Assembly (NCBI GenBank): GCA_937907485.1
Contig: CALESR010000311.1
Coordinates: forward strand, 1 to 29,447
Length of the DNA stretch: 29,447 bases
From: an uncultured Paracoccaceae bacterium
GTDB lineage: Bacteria > Pseudomonadota > Alphaproteobacteria > Rhodobacterales > Rhodobacteraceae
Direction: 5' to 3'
Below, in pieces: positions 14,756 to 22,796 of the stretch. The notes under the pieces were generated by a model. It did not search any database. It worked only from the letters and a program-made list of their open reading frames with translations, and had not been told where the DNA came from. Made by a program: the position numbers and the translations under genes. How positions within the stretch are numbered: the stretch's first letter is position 1; each line of letters opens with the position of its first letter.

Positions 14756-15991
14756 TCAGGGCCGCGCCAGCACGCCCTCGGCCAGCCAGCCATCCACCAC
14801 CGCCAGTGCCGCCGTGCTGAATTCGGGGTCGTTGATATGCGCGTCGAGGTCGATCAACCTTGCATTCGGCGGGCAGGCGGCGCGCAATTCCTGCACAAAG
14901 GCCGCCAGCCCCTCGGCGTCATGCAGCGGCCCCTCGGGCCGGTCCCATTCATTGCCGCCGCGTGTCGGCAGGATCACCACCACCGGCCCCTGCGCCATTG
15001 CCAACCGCTCGGCTATGGTGCGCGCCATCGCGCGACGTTCCTCGGGGGTCATCACCACCGAGGTCAGCAGTCGGTTATGCGCATGTGCCGGGCGGTCCTT
15101 GAGCGCCTCGGGCAGCGGATGCCAGCCGACCAGATCCACCAGATCGTAACAGCCGATCGACACAATCTGCGGCACGCCCGCCTTGCCCGCGGCAGTCATG
15201 CGGTCCGGCCCGGCGCTGATGGCCGATCCCAACATGTGATTGCCCACCTCTTGTGGTGCGAAATCCAGCACGGCGGCAAAGGCGCCCTGCGCGGCCAGCG
15301 CCTCGAACGCACGACCGCCCATGCCGGTGGCGTGGAACACCGCGACGTCAAACCCGCGCGATTCCAGCGCCGGTTTCAGGCTGACCATATAGCGCAGAAC
15401 GGTCTTGCCAAAGGATGTCATGCCGATCAGCGGCCTGAGTCCACGCGGCTTTTCCACCGCCCGCGCCGCACCCAGAACCGCCCCGGCAGCCTGACTGAGC
15501 GAGGCCTTGCACACCGGGTTCAGCCCATAAAGCCCACCGGCCCAGAGGATCATCTGGATGTCCGGCGCCAACCGTTCGGGCGGGATCATGGGGCTGAAGC
15601 TGACTGTCGAGACCACATACTTCGGCACGCCCAACGGCAGCGCCGCGCAAAGATCGAGCGCAAGGTCAGTGCCCATCGATCCGCCCATCACGATCACCCC
15701 GTCGAACACCCCCTCGGCGCACAGCCGCGCGGCCAACGTGGCCGCGCCGCGCGCCATGATCTGCATGGCGAGGTTCTCATCCTCGCCACCAATCGCCGCT
15801 GCGATGCTCGATCCGCCCGCCTCGGCCACCTGATGCTTGGACCAGTCGGTCGGCGTGGCCGGATCGCCCAGCACGCTGACATCCATCGTCACCACGCCGC
15901 CGCCTTGCGCGCGGATCACTTGGGCCAGATAGCCCAGTTCATCCTGCTTGGTGTCATAGGTTCCGACAATGAGGATGGTGCGGTCAGTCAT
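14756..15991 (-). CDS. Tm-1-like ATP-binding domain protein (UPF0261)
   Basis: The 411-residue protein starts TILIVGTYDTKQDELGYL, the recognisable opening of the UPF0261/Tm-1-like family (PF06792). It also has VIVMGGSMGTDLA and IGMTSFGKTVLRYMVSL. The plant relative Tm-1 binds ATP and inhibits tobamovirus replication. The bacterial members have no established reaction. Many relatives sit beside, or are fused to, a TIM-barrel PEP-hydrolase-like domain; that domain is absent here. The ATG at 15991 lies inside the end of the kinase gene (8-base overlap), so it is the last gene of the tct-aldehyde dehydrogenase operon and presumably serves that pathway. Confidence 0.85.
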   Translation of the reverse strand: MTDRTILIVGTYDTKQDELGYLAQVIRAQGGGVVTMDVSVLGDPATPTDWSKHQVAEAGGSSIAAAIGGEDENLAMQIMARGAATLAARLCAEGVFDGVIVMGGSMGTDLALDLCAALPLGVPKYVVSTVSFSPMIPPERLAPDIQMILWAGGLYGLNPVCKASLSQAAGAVLGAARAVEKPRGLRPLIGMTSFGKTVLRYMVSLKPALESRGFDVAVFHATGMGGRAFEALAAQGAFAAVLDFAPQEVGNHMLGSAISAGPDRMTAAGKAGVPQIVSIGCYDLVDLVGWHPLPEALKDRPAHAHNRLLTSVVMTPEERRAMARTIAERLAMAQGPVVVILPTRGGNEWDRPEGPLHDAEGLAAFVQELRAACPPNARLIDLDAHINDPEFSTAALAVVDGWLAEGVLARP

Positions 15992-16907
15992 CGGGGGCCT
16001 CCAGATAGGCAGTGACAAGGGGCAGGGCAGTGGCGATCGCGCGGGCGCTGCGGGCGGGTCCGCCGGGTTCGTCCATCCGGGGGATGACCCAACCCAGATA
16101 GGTCAGCGCACGCAGCATCAGCATGAGATCGAGGGCGGGCGTGGGACGGCCATAGCCCTCCAGCAGCGCGGCGCGTAGGGCGGGGTAATCAGGCGCTGCC
16201 AGTTGGCGCATCAGCACAGTGGCAAGGTCAAAGACCCGGTATCCCCAGCCACCATCGTCAAAGTCGATCAGCATCAGGGTCTCGCCGTCGATCATCACGT
16301 TTTCGGTGATGGCATCGGCGTGGATCAGGCCAAAGTCGAGAGTTTGGCCCATACGCGTGAGCGCTGCATCGGCCTTGGACCGCGCCGCCAGAACCGCCGC
16401 GCGTTGCGCTGACGTCAGGTCCGGGTTGCGCCAGAACGGCCCCCACAGCGGGGCGTCACCGGTCAGGCCGGGGTGGTCCCAGCGCGGGCGGATGAAGCCG
16501 GGCGGTGGGGTCCAGGCGTCGGACAGGGCGTGCAGCCGGGCCAACAGCGCGCCCAGCGCCCGCATATATCCCGCGCGGTCGGTGATGCCATCGAGCGCCC
16601 CCTGCGCCCCCACCATCCGCCCCGGCAGCCAAGTCAGCACGCTGACCGGCGTGCCCTCGACCACCTCCACCAGCCGCCCGTTCCGTGAAGGAATCGGACG
16701 CGGCACGGTCAGGCCGCCTTTTTCCAGCATCGCCATCCAGTCGAGTTCGGATTGCAGCTCGGCCAGCGTGCGATACCCGGGCCGGTGCAGCCGCAAGGCA
16801 TACCGCCCCTCGACCCTCCAGACAGCGTTCTCGCGCTGTGCTGCCAGAACAAGCCCCGAGGGCGCAAAGCCCCACAGCGCCGCTGCCCGTGCCGCCGCGA
16901 CGCTCAT
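15984..16907 (-). CDS. APH-family phosphotransferase, probable amino-alcohol/hydroxylysine kinase-like
   Basis: A 307-residue protein of the APH/choline-kinase/homoserine-kinase II fold (PF01636). The catalytic loop reads HADAITEN (His196, Asp198, Asn203), followed by the metal-binding LIDFDDGGWG (Asp215). The segment PVSVLTWLPGR matches the region seen in hydroxylysine kinase (HYKK) and homoserine kinase II types. The usual ATP-anchoring strand reads YALRLHRPGY, with Arg where many kinases have Lys. The ATG overlaps the stop of the AGXT2L-type gene (ATGA), so the two are made together. That pairing suggests it phosphorylates the hydroxyl group of the compound the PLP enzyme then processes. 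Drug resistance is unlikely in this setting. Confidence 0.82.
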   Translation of the reverse strand: MSVAAARAAALWGFAPSGLVLAAQRENAVWRVEGRYALRLHRPGYRTLAELQSELDWMAMLEKGGLTVPRPIPSRNGRLVEVVEGTPVSVLTWLPGRMVGAQGALDGITDRAGYMRALGALLARLHALSDAWTPPPGFIRPRWDHPGLTGDAPLWGPFWRNPDLTSAQRAAVLAARSKADAALTRMGQTLDFGLIHADAITENVMIDGETLMLIDFDDGGWGYRVFDLATVLMRQLAAPDYPALRAALLEGYGRPTPALDLMLMLRALTYLGWVIPRMDEPGGPARSARAIATALPLVTAYLEAPDD

Positions 16908-18190
16908 GCCACCGGGGTCTCGGCCAGAACCGCGTCCAGCGTGTCGATCACCTGATCGACGTTGGCGCGACTGAAGGGCATCGGCGGGCGCATTTTCAGC
17001 ACGTTGTAATGGATCCCAAGGAAGTTCAGCAGCACCCCGCGGCGGCGCATGCCATTGACCAGCCGTTTGACATAGGCGCTCGCGGGCGCCTTTGTGGCGC
17101 GGTCGAGCACCATCTCGGCGCCAAAAAACAGGCCAGACCCGCGCACATCACCAATCGCCTCATGGCGCTGTGCCAGTTCGCGCAGCCCTTGAACGGCATA
17201 GGCCCCCACATCGGCGGCGTTGGCCTGCAGCCCCTCGTCCTGCACCACCCGCAGCGTCGCCATCGCCGCGGCGCAAGACACGGGATTGCCACCGAACGTA
17301 TTGAAATAGCGAAACTTCTGGCGAAACGCGCGCATTGTCTCGGCGGGGGCCACCACGGCGGCGACCGGGTGGCCGTTGGCCATCGGCTTGCCCAGCGTGA
17401 CGATATCGGGCCGCAGACCGATCTTTTGGTGACCCCAGAAATGGCTGCCCAGCCGCCCGAAGCCCGGCTGCACCTCGTCGGCGATGATGACACCACCCGC
17501 CTTGCGCACCACGTCCTGCACCGGGTCCAGCCAACCGGGGGGCAGGTCCGGGAACCCCTCGTTGGCAAAGAACGGGCACAGGATCAGCGTCGAAAAGCCA
17601 TGTCCGGCGGCCTCCAGCGCGTCGATCTGCGCCTGCACCGCGGCGGCGAAGGCCACCGCGTGCGGCATCCCCGGCACGCCGCCCAGGGGGCGATAGCTGT
17701 CCGGCGCAGGCACAAAGCGGACCGAGTCCCAATAGCCCCCCGGCGGGGCATTGGTGCGGCTGAGTTGATGCACAGCCGTCGTATTGCCGTGATAGGTGTG
17801 GTCAGTGGCGATCACCCCGGTCTTGCCCGTCAGCGCCTGCGCCATGCGCAGCGCGACGTCATTCGCCTCGGACCCCGTGCAGCACAACAGCGCCGTGTCA
17901 AAAGGCGCATCAAACGTCGCGGTTAGCGCCTCGACATAGTCCAGAATTCCCTCGTGCAGATATCGCGTATGGGTATTCAGCGTGCCCACCTGTTCGCAGA
18001 TCGCGGCCACCACGCGGGGGTGGCAATGGCCGACATGCGGGACGTTGTTGTAACAATCCAGATATTGCCGTCCCTCGGCATCCCACAGATGCACCCCCTG
18101 CCCACGCACCAGATGCACGGGGTCCTCGTAAAAGGTGCTCATGTTGGGGCCGAGCAGACGCTCGCGCCGTTGCAGCAGGGACTCGGTCAC
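16904..18190 (-). CDS. class III PLP enzyme of the AGXT2L type, probable amine-phosphate phospho-lyase
   Basis: The 428-residue protein has fold-type I class III features: GSEANDVALRMAQ, DEVQPGFGR with Asp238, and the PLP lysine Lys268 in TLGKPMANGHP. Its wording follows human ETNPPL/PHYKPL more closely than ordinary transaminases: YLDCYNNVPHVGHCHP, RYFNTFGGNPVSCA, GDVRGSGLFFG and NVLKMRPPM. Those enzymes eliminate phosphate and ammonia from phosphoethanolamine or 5-phosphohydroxylysine to give an aldehyde. The adjacent kinase and aldehyde dehydrogenase genes fit this reaction. GTG 18190 is chosen because it overlaps the dehydrogenase stop (GTGA); GTG 18202 is an alternative. A plain omega-aminotransferase or AGXT2-like activity is not excluded. 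Confidence 0.8.
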   Translation of the reverse strand: MTESLLQRRERLLGPNMSTFYEDPVHLVRGQGVHLWDAEGRQYLDCYNNVPHVGHCHPRVVAAICEQVGTLNTHTRYLHEGILDYVEALTATFDAPFDTALLCCTGSEANDVALRMAQALTGKTGVIATDHTYHGNTTAVHQLSRTNAPPGGYWDSVRFVPAPDSYRPLGGVPGMPHAVAFAAAVQAQIDALEAAGHGFSTLILCPFFANEGFPDLPPGWLDPVQDVVRKAGGVIIADEVQPGFGRLGSHFWGHQKIGLRPDIVTLGKPMANGHPVAAVVAPAETMRAFRQKFRYFNTFGGNPVSCAAAMATLRVVQDEGLQANAADVGAYAVQGLRELAQRHEAIGDVRGSGLFFGAEMVLDRATKAPASAYVKRLVNGMRRRGVLLNFLGIHYNVLKMRPPMPFSRANVDQVIDTLDAVLAETPVA

Positions 18191-19671
18191 AACTGGATCC
18201 ACGCGGTTTTCAGATTGGTGTATTTGTCCAGCGCGTGCAGTGACTTGTCGTGGCCGTTGCCGGACTGGCGATGGCCACCCAAGGGCACGGTCCCATCGGC
18301 GCCGCCATAGGTGTTGACATGGACGACCCCGGCGTCGATCGCCCGCACCATGCGGTGGGCGCGTGACAGGTTGCCGGTCCAGACCGCAGCCGCAAGCCCG
18401 TAATCGGTGCCATTGGCGATGCGCAGGGCGTCTTCTTCGCTCTCAAACGGGATCACACCAACGACGGGGCCAAAGACCTCTTCGCGGGCGATGGTCATCT
18501 CGGGCTTGACGGCACGCAGGATGGTCGGCGCGAAATAGCTGCCGCCAGTTTCGGGCAGGATGCGCGCCCCTCCTGTGACCAGACCGGCGCCCTGTTCGGC
18601 GGCCTGCGCCACCATCCCCGCGATCCGGGCCAGTTGCATCTCGGACGAGATCGCCCCGGCCTGCGTTTCCAGCTTCAGCGGATTGCCGACCTTCATCGCC
18701 GTCGCCTCGGCCGCGAGCAGCGCGGTGAACTCTTCGGCCACTTCGCGCTGCACCAGCAGGCGTGAACCAGCGACACAGACCTGACCCGAGTTGCGGAAGA
18801 TGCCCGCCGCGGACACCTTGGCCGCCTGTTTCAGATCAGGCGCATCGGCAAAGACGATATTGGGTGATTTGCCGCCCAGTTCCAGATAGACCCGCTTCAG
18901 GTTCGAGCGCGCGGAGTATTCCTGCAGCCGCCGCCCCACCCCGCCCGAGCCGGTAAAAACCAGCACATCCACATCCATCGACAGCGCCAGCGCCTCACCG
19001 CTAACCGCGCCCTGCCCCGTCACCACGTTCAGCACACCATCGGGCAAGCCACATTCGCTGCAGATCTCGGCCAGCCGCAGCAGCGACAGCGAGGCCACCT
19101 CGGACGGCTTCAACACCACCGAGTTACCCATCGCCAGCGCAGGCGCGATCTTCCATGCGCCGATCATCAGTGGGAAGTTCCACGGCACGATGGCGCCGAT
19201 CACGCCCACGGGTTCGCGGTGGATCAGCGCCAGCACATTGCCGGGCGTGGGGGCAATCTCACCGTAAACCTTGTCCAACGCTTCGGCGTAATAGCGGAAG
19301 GTGCCCGCAGCGCTGCCGGGTTCGGCCTTGATCGCCATGGAAATCTCGGTGCCATTGTCGCGCACGCCAAGGACGGCCAGCGCCAACGCCTCGCGCTCGA
19401 TGGCGTCGGCGATGCGGTGCAGCACAGCCTTGCGCTGGGCTGGCGCCGCGCGCGACCACACCCCGCTATCATAGGCCCGCCGCGCACTGGCGACCGCAGC
19501 CTCGACATCGACTTTGCCCGCATCAGCGATGGTGGTCAGTTGCTGTCCATCGATAGGCGAGGTGACCGCCATCACCGCGCCCGTTTGCGCCGCGACCCGC
19601 CGTCCACCGATCCACAGACCTTGCGCTGCCACCGGCACCGTGGCCAGCGCGTCAATGCTGGATTGATCCAT
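18187..19671 (-). CDS. PuuC-like NAD(P)-dependent aldehyde dehydrogenase
   Basis: A 494-residue aldehyde dehydrogenase with the oxyanion Asn165 in VPWNFP, catalytic Glu264 in LELGGKSPN and nucleophile Cys299 in NSGQVCVAGSR. The overall wording is close to E. coli PuuC (gamma-glutamyl-gamma-aminobutyraldehyde dehydrogenase), including YYAEALDKVYGE and the C-terminal GGHRQSGNGHDKSLHALDKY. The PuuC group tends to act on amino- and small aliphatic aldehydes. ATG 19671 lies 20 bases inside the end of tctA and has a GAAAGAAG leader; the longer version to 19710 has no family support. In this operon it probably oxidises the aldehyde made by the PLP enzyme. Confidence 0.92.
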   Translation of the reverse strand: MDQSSIDALATVPVAAQGLWIGGRRVAAQTGAVMAVTSPIDGQQLTTIADAGKVDVEAAVASARRAYDSGVWSRAAPAQRKAVLHRIADAIEREALALAVLGVRDNGTEISMAIKAEPGSAAGTFRYYAEALDKVYGEIAPTPGNVLALIHREPVGVIGAIVPWNFPLMIGAWKIAPALAMGNSVVLKPSEVASLSLLRLAEICSECGLPDGVLNVVTGQGAVSGEALALSMDVDVLVFTGSGGVGRRLQEYSARSNLKRVYLELGGKSPNIVFADAPDLKQAAKVSAAGIFRNSGQVCVAGSRLLVQREVAEEFTALLAAEATAMKVGNPLKLETQAGAISSEMQLARIAGMVAQAAEQGAGLVTGGARILPETGGSYFAPTILRAVKPEMTIAREEVFGPVVGVIPFESEEDALRIANGTDYGLAAAVWTGNLSRAHRMVRAIDAGVVHVNTYGGADGTVPLGGHRQSGNGHDKSLHALDKYTNLKTAWIQL

Positions 19672-21148
19672 TCTTCTTTCCCTTCCAGTCGCGCCACAGC
19701 GCCCAGACATGCATCAGCAAAACCACGCAGATCATCGCAAAAACCACCTGCGCCACCGGCCTGTCGATCCAATCCCAAACCGAGCGGATGCGCGGCAGCG
19801 ATGTGCGGAACTTGGCCTCGATGATCCCGCCCAGCACCATGCCCAGAATGATCGGAACCGTCGGCAGATTCAATCGCTTGAGCACCACGCCCAGCAGGGC
19901 AAAGGCCCCTGCCGTCAGACAATCCACTGCCGAATTGCGCAGGGTATAGACCCCGACAAAGGACAAGATCAGGATCAGCAGGCCCAGAAACCGCTCTGGA
20001 ATCGCCAACACTTTCAGCAAGGGCCGCGTGCCGATCAGCAGCACCGCCAGCGCCAGCACATTCAACAGCGCGAGGCAGATATAGAGCGCGGCGATGAAAT
20101 CCATGTGGTCGCGAAACAGCCCCGGTCCGGGGATGACGTTGTGCACATAAAAGACCGACAGCATCATCGCTGTCAGTTCCTCGCCGGGGATGCCCAGCGC
20201 CAGCAGGGGCACCATCGCGGCAGGCGGGACGGAATTGTTGGCCGATTCGGACGCGACCAACCCCTCGGGGCTGCCCTTGCCGAACAGGTCCGGCCGTCTG
20301 GAACTGGCGCGGGCATAAGAATAGGACAGGAATTGCGAGACGAACTCGCCCACGCCCGGGATGATCCCCATCACCGTGCCCGAGGCCGCACCCGCTGTCG
20401 CCACCCGCTTGTGGGCAAAGACCTCGCGCACACCGGCGGCGATCGAGCCGTTCAGCGTCGGCACCGGCCCCACACGATCGCGCCCGGCCAGCAGGATCAG
20501 GCCTTGCGACACGGCGAACAGGCCCGACACCACGACGATCAGGTCGATTCCCTGCGTTAGCCAGCCCTGCCCAAAGGAAAAGCGCATGGAATAGGTGTTG
20601 GGCTCCATCCCCACGGTGTTCAGGAACAGGCCGAAGAACAGCAGCGCGCCGGCTGCCAGCGCCTGCCCGCGATGCGCCACCACGACCATCACGCAGCCCA
20701 GCAAGGCAGCGAGGAAAATCTCGCGCGAGCCGAACATCGGCGCCACGCGCGCCAGCACCGGCGCCAACAGGATCAGGCAGCCAACGCTGAACATGCCGCC
20801 CCAGAACGACGCGCCAAAGGCCAGACCCAGCGCCCGCGGCCCCTGCCCGGCCTTGGTCATCGGATAGCCGTCATAGGTTGTCAGCGCGTTGACCGCGGTT
20901 CCAGGCGTGTTGATGAGGATCGAGGGAATCGCCCCGCCATACAGGGACGAGCCATAGATGCCCAACAGCAGCGTCAGCCCGACAATGGGATCCCAGCCAA
21001 AGGTCGCGGGCAACAGGATGGCGATGGCCACCGGCGGGCCGACACCCGGGATCGCTCCGATCAGCACGCCACCGACGGACCCGGCCAGCAAGGCCGCGAT
21101 CACGTCCCAGCGGGTCACAATGGCGAGGGCGGCGAGCAGCGTGTCCAT
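19652..21148 (-). CDS. tctA: tripartite tricarboxylate transporter permease TctA
   Basis: The large membrane subunit of a TTT carrier has 498 residues (family about 500) and about eleven hydrophobic segments. It carries the family's repeated motif GAIPGVG at residues 31-37 and GIIPGVG at 261-267, one in each half. PSILINTPGT at about 75-84 is also typical. TctA forms the pathway through the inner membrane with TctB and takes substrate from periplasmic TctC. Known TTT substrates are carboxylates such as citrate, and other small organic molecules in a few cases. The TGAGGG around the tctB stop serves as its ribosome site, 9 bases after tctB. It overlaps the dehydrogenase gene. Confidence 0.96.
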   Translation of the reverse strand: MDTLLAALAIVTRWDVIAALLAGSVGGVLIGAIPGVGPPVAIAILLPATFGWDPIVGLTLLLGIYGSSLYGGAIPSILINTPGTAVNALTTYDGYPMTKAGQGPRALGLAFGASFWGGMFSVGCLILLAPVLARVAPMFGSREIFLAALLGCVMVVVAHRGQALAAGALLFFGLFLNTVGMEPNTYSMRFSFGQGWLTQGIDLIVVVSGLFAVSQGLILLAGRDRVGPVPTLNGSIAAGVREVFAHKRVATAGAASGTVMGIIPGVGEFVSQFLSYSYARASSRRPDLFGKGSPEGLVASESANNSVPPAAMVPLLALGIPGEELTAMMLSVFYVHNVIPGPGLFRDHMDFIAALYICLALLNVLALAVLLIGTRPLLKVLAIPERFLGLLILILSFVGVYTLRNSAVDCLTAGAFALLGVVLKRLNLPTVPIILGMVLGGIIEAKFRTSLPRIRSVWDWIDRPVAQVVFAMICVVLLMHVWALWRDWKGKKNGSIQH

Positions 21149-21157
21149 GCAGTGCCC

Positions 21158-21703
21158 TCAGAGATAGATGACAAGGGCGTTGCGGATCGCCTGCGGAAAA
21201 ACCTCGTACAGCGCGCCGCCCGGAATACGCACCTGCAGCACTGCCTTGAAAAGCACGACGATCAGCGCACCCGAAACCGGCGCCCACAGCAACAGCCGCC
21301 CGCGATAGCCCAGTCGCAACGCAAGTAGCGCGGCAAAGGTCACTGTCGCGGGCAAATAGCCGAGGCGCGGCACCGCCAGCACATAGGCCATGTACCAGAC
21401 TAGGTATTCGGTCGCCGCCAGCCAGTGCAGCACCTCGGCCAGTGTGTCGCCCCCGCCTCGCCGGAAGTTGCGGACAAGACAGGCGACCAACTCGCCCGCG
21501 CCAAACATCAGCATCCCCACAATGGCCACCAAGGGCCAGAGGCCGGGCTGGCGGCTCCAGGGCTGGCCCTCGGCCCAGGTGGTCTGCGTACTCCACTGTG
21601 TTGCCAGCGCCACGGCCACCAGAAACGAGGCGACAGCGAACACCACCTCGGCGCGGTGATGTGGCGGGGCGATCAACTCGGTCAGGTCGTGGCTGTTGGT
21701 CAT
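21158..21703 (-). CDS. tctB: tripartite tricarboxylate transporter small subunit TctB
   Basis: A 181-residue membrane protein with four hydrophobic segments (AEVVFAVASFLVAVALA, PGLWPLVAIVGMLMFGAGEL, YLVWYMAYVLAVPRLGYLPATV and a C-terminal pair). GYLPAT and the final VFPQAIRN-like tail fit TctB (PF07331). It is the small membrane subunit of the carrier. ATG 21703 with AAAGGGGCGG upstream is preferred; an in-frame extension to 21976 would run back through the hairpin into tctC. It lies between tctC and tctA, in the standard order. Confidence 0.92.
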   Translation of the reverse strand: MTNSHDLTELIAPPHHRAEVVFAVASFLVAVALATQWSTQTTWAEGQPWSRQPGLWPLVAIVGMLMFGAGELVACLVRNFRRGGGDTLAEVLHWLAATEYLVWYMAYVLAVPRLGYLPATVTFAALLALRLGYRGRLLLWAPVSGALIVVLFKAVLQVRIPGGALYEVFPQAIRNALVIYL

Positions 21704-21723
21704 CGCCGCCCCTTTCGCGCACA

Positions 21724-21751
21724 GGGGCCCCGGATTTGATACCGGGGCCCC
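21724..21751 (-). promoter_or_regulatory. strong hairpin between tctC and tctB
   Basis: GGGGCCCCGG (21724-21733) and CCGGGGCCCC (21742-21751) form a perfect 10-bp stem around an 8-base ATTTGATA loop, 12 bases after the tctC stop. There is no T-run after it, so complete termination is unlikely. Such hairpins behind binding-protein genes usually protect the upstream mRNA or thin out transcription, so that the binding protein is made in excess over the permease. That role is inferred. Confidence 0.75.
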
Positions 21752-21762
21752 CGCATTCGGAG

Positions 21763-22701
21763 TCATTCCGCCAGAATGGCGTCGATACGGGCGAGGATCG
21801 CGGTATCCTCGGCCATGCGTGCCGCCGCGGCCTCGCCTTCGAGCCAGTAGATCTGCGCGCCGGTCTCGGCGGCAAAGGTCTGGGCGCGATCCGAGGCAAT
21901 GGTCGCCTGCGCGACCGCCGCAATACGCGCGCGCACGTCGGGCGGCGTGTCGCGGTGCACAAAGAGGCCGTTCCATAGCGACAGGTCGAGTTCCGGCACC
22001 AGCTCCTGCACCGTCGGCGCATCGGGCGAGGCCGCCAGCCGCTGAGGCGTGATCGAGGCAAGGATGGTCACATCGTCGAGACAGGGCAGGATCAGCTGGA
22101 TGGTCGTGTTGATGACATCCACATCGCCCGAGGCCAGCGTGTTGCAGTCGAGCGCATCATAGGCGGCATCGGCGCCCCAGTCGAAGCCCAGCCGCGCCGC
22201 CAGTGCAAAGGACACCCGCGTCGGCTCCAGTCCGGCGCCGAAATGGCCCAGCAGCACGTCATTGTCTTGCGCGTGGGCGACCAGTTCTTCCATCGTCTGG
22301 AACTCGGACTCGGCCGAGGTCGCGAGGACAAAGGGATAGGTCAGGAAGATGCCGACTGGCTCGAACGGGTTGGGGCTGAGTTCGGGAATGCCCAATTGCG
22401 GGCCGATGATCGGCACCCCGATGACGAAGGACCCGATAACCGAGCCATCCGCCGGGGCATTCGCCACCTCGACCGCGCCGGGAAACGGGCCGCCACCACC
22501 GCCCGGACGGTTCAACACCGCGGCGGGCTGGCCATAAGCGGCCTGAAAGTCCTCGGCGATCATGCGGGTCAGCACATCCTCGAGGTCGCCGGGCGGCCAC
22601 GGAACCACAAAGGTCACCGGACCTTCGGGATACTCGGCCAGCGCGACGCCGGCCTGCAGGGCAAGGGCCGCCGCCAGAGCAAGGGAAAGCGGGCTATTCA
22701 T
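21763..22701 (-). CDS. tctC: tripartite tricarboxylate transporter substrate-binding protein TctC
   Basis: A 312-residue periplasmic protein with a signal peptide of about 22 residues (cleavage likely after VALA, before EYPEG). The Bug/TctC fold (PF03401) is seen in VTFVVPWPPGDLEDVLTRMIAE, NRPGGGGG and the ADGSVIGSF region. The ligand loop is PPGDLEDV, whereas many members read PAGGGTDV; the Asp is kept but the loop is altered, which may reflect a less usual substrate. Two cysteines in the middle (in DALDCNT and LPCLDD) could form a disulfide. AAGGAG lies ideally before ATG 22701. It is the first gene of the operon and divergent from iclR. Confidence 0.93.
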   Translation of the reverse strand: MNSPLSLALAAALALQAGVALAEYPEGPVTFVVPWPPGDLEDVLTRMIAEDFQAAYGQPAAVLNRPGGGGGPFPGAVEVANAPADGSVIGSFVIGVPIIGPQLGIPELSPNPFEPVGIFLTYPFVLATSAESEFQTMEELVAHAQDNDVLLGHFGAGLEPTRVSFALAARLGFDWGADAAYDALDCNTLASGDVDVINTTIQLILPCLDDVTILASITPQRLAASPDAPTVQELVPELDLSLWNGLFVHRDTPPDVRARIAAVAQATIASDRAQTFAAETGAQIYWLEGEAAAARMAEDTAILARIDAILAE

Positions 22702-22716
22702 CCAAAATCTCCTTGT

Positions 22717-22735
22717 CGGTTCATTATATACACCG
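22717..22735. promoter_or_regulatory. tctC promoter -10 within a candidate IclR operator
   Basis: CGGT and ACCG bound an imperfect 19-base dyad in the divergent tctC-iclR gap. Within it, on the minus strand, is a perfect TATAAT (bases 22728 to 22723), about 22 bases before the tctC ATG. No good -35 was found, so this promoter may need an activator. A regulator bound here would contact the core promoter. Assignment to the adjacent IclR protein is inferred. Confidence 0.5.
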
Positions 22736-22796
22736 ATGTTTCAAAAATAGCTTGCGCGATGGTCGGGATTCGGTCAAGACTTTTCTTGTGAATGCA

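Noticed and set aside
15984..16907. Aminoglycoside resistance phosphotransferase
   Set aside because: The APH fold is shared with many metabolic kinases, and the coupled PLP enzyme and dehydrogenase point to catabolism rather than drug resistance.
16685..17926. 413-codon plus-strand frame over the kinase and PLP genes
   Set aside because: Antisense shadow rich in Arg, His and Gln; the minus strand shows catalytic motifs of both enzymes.
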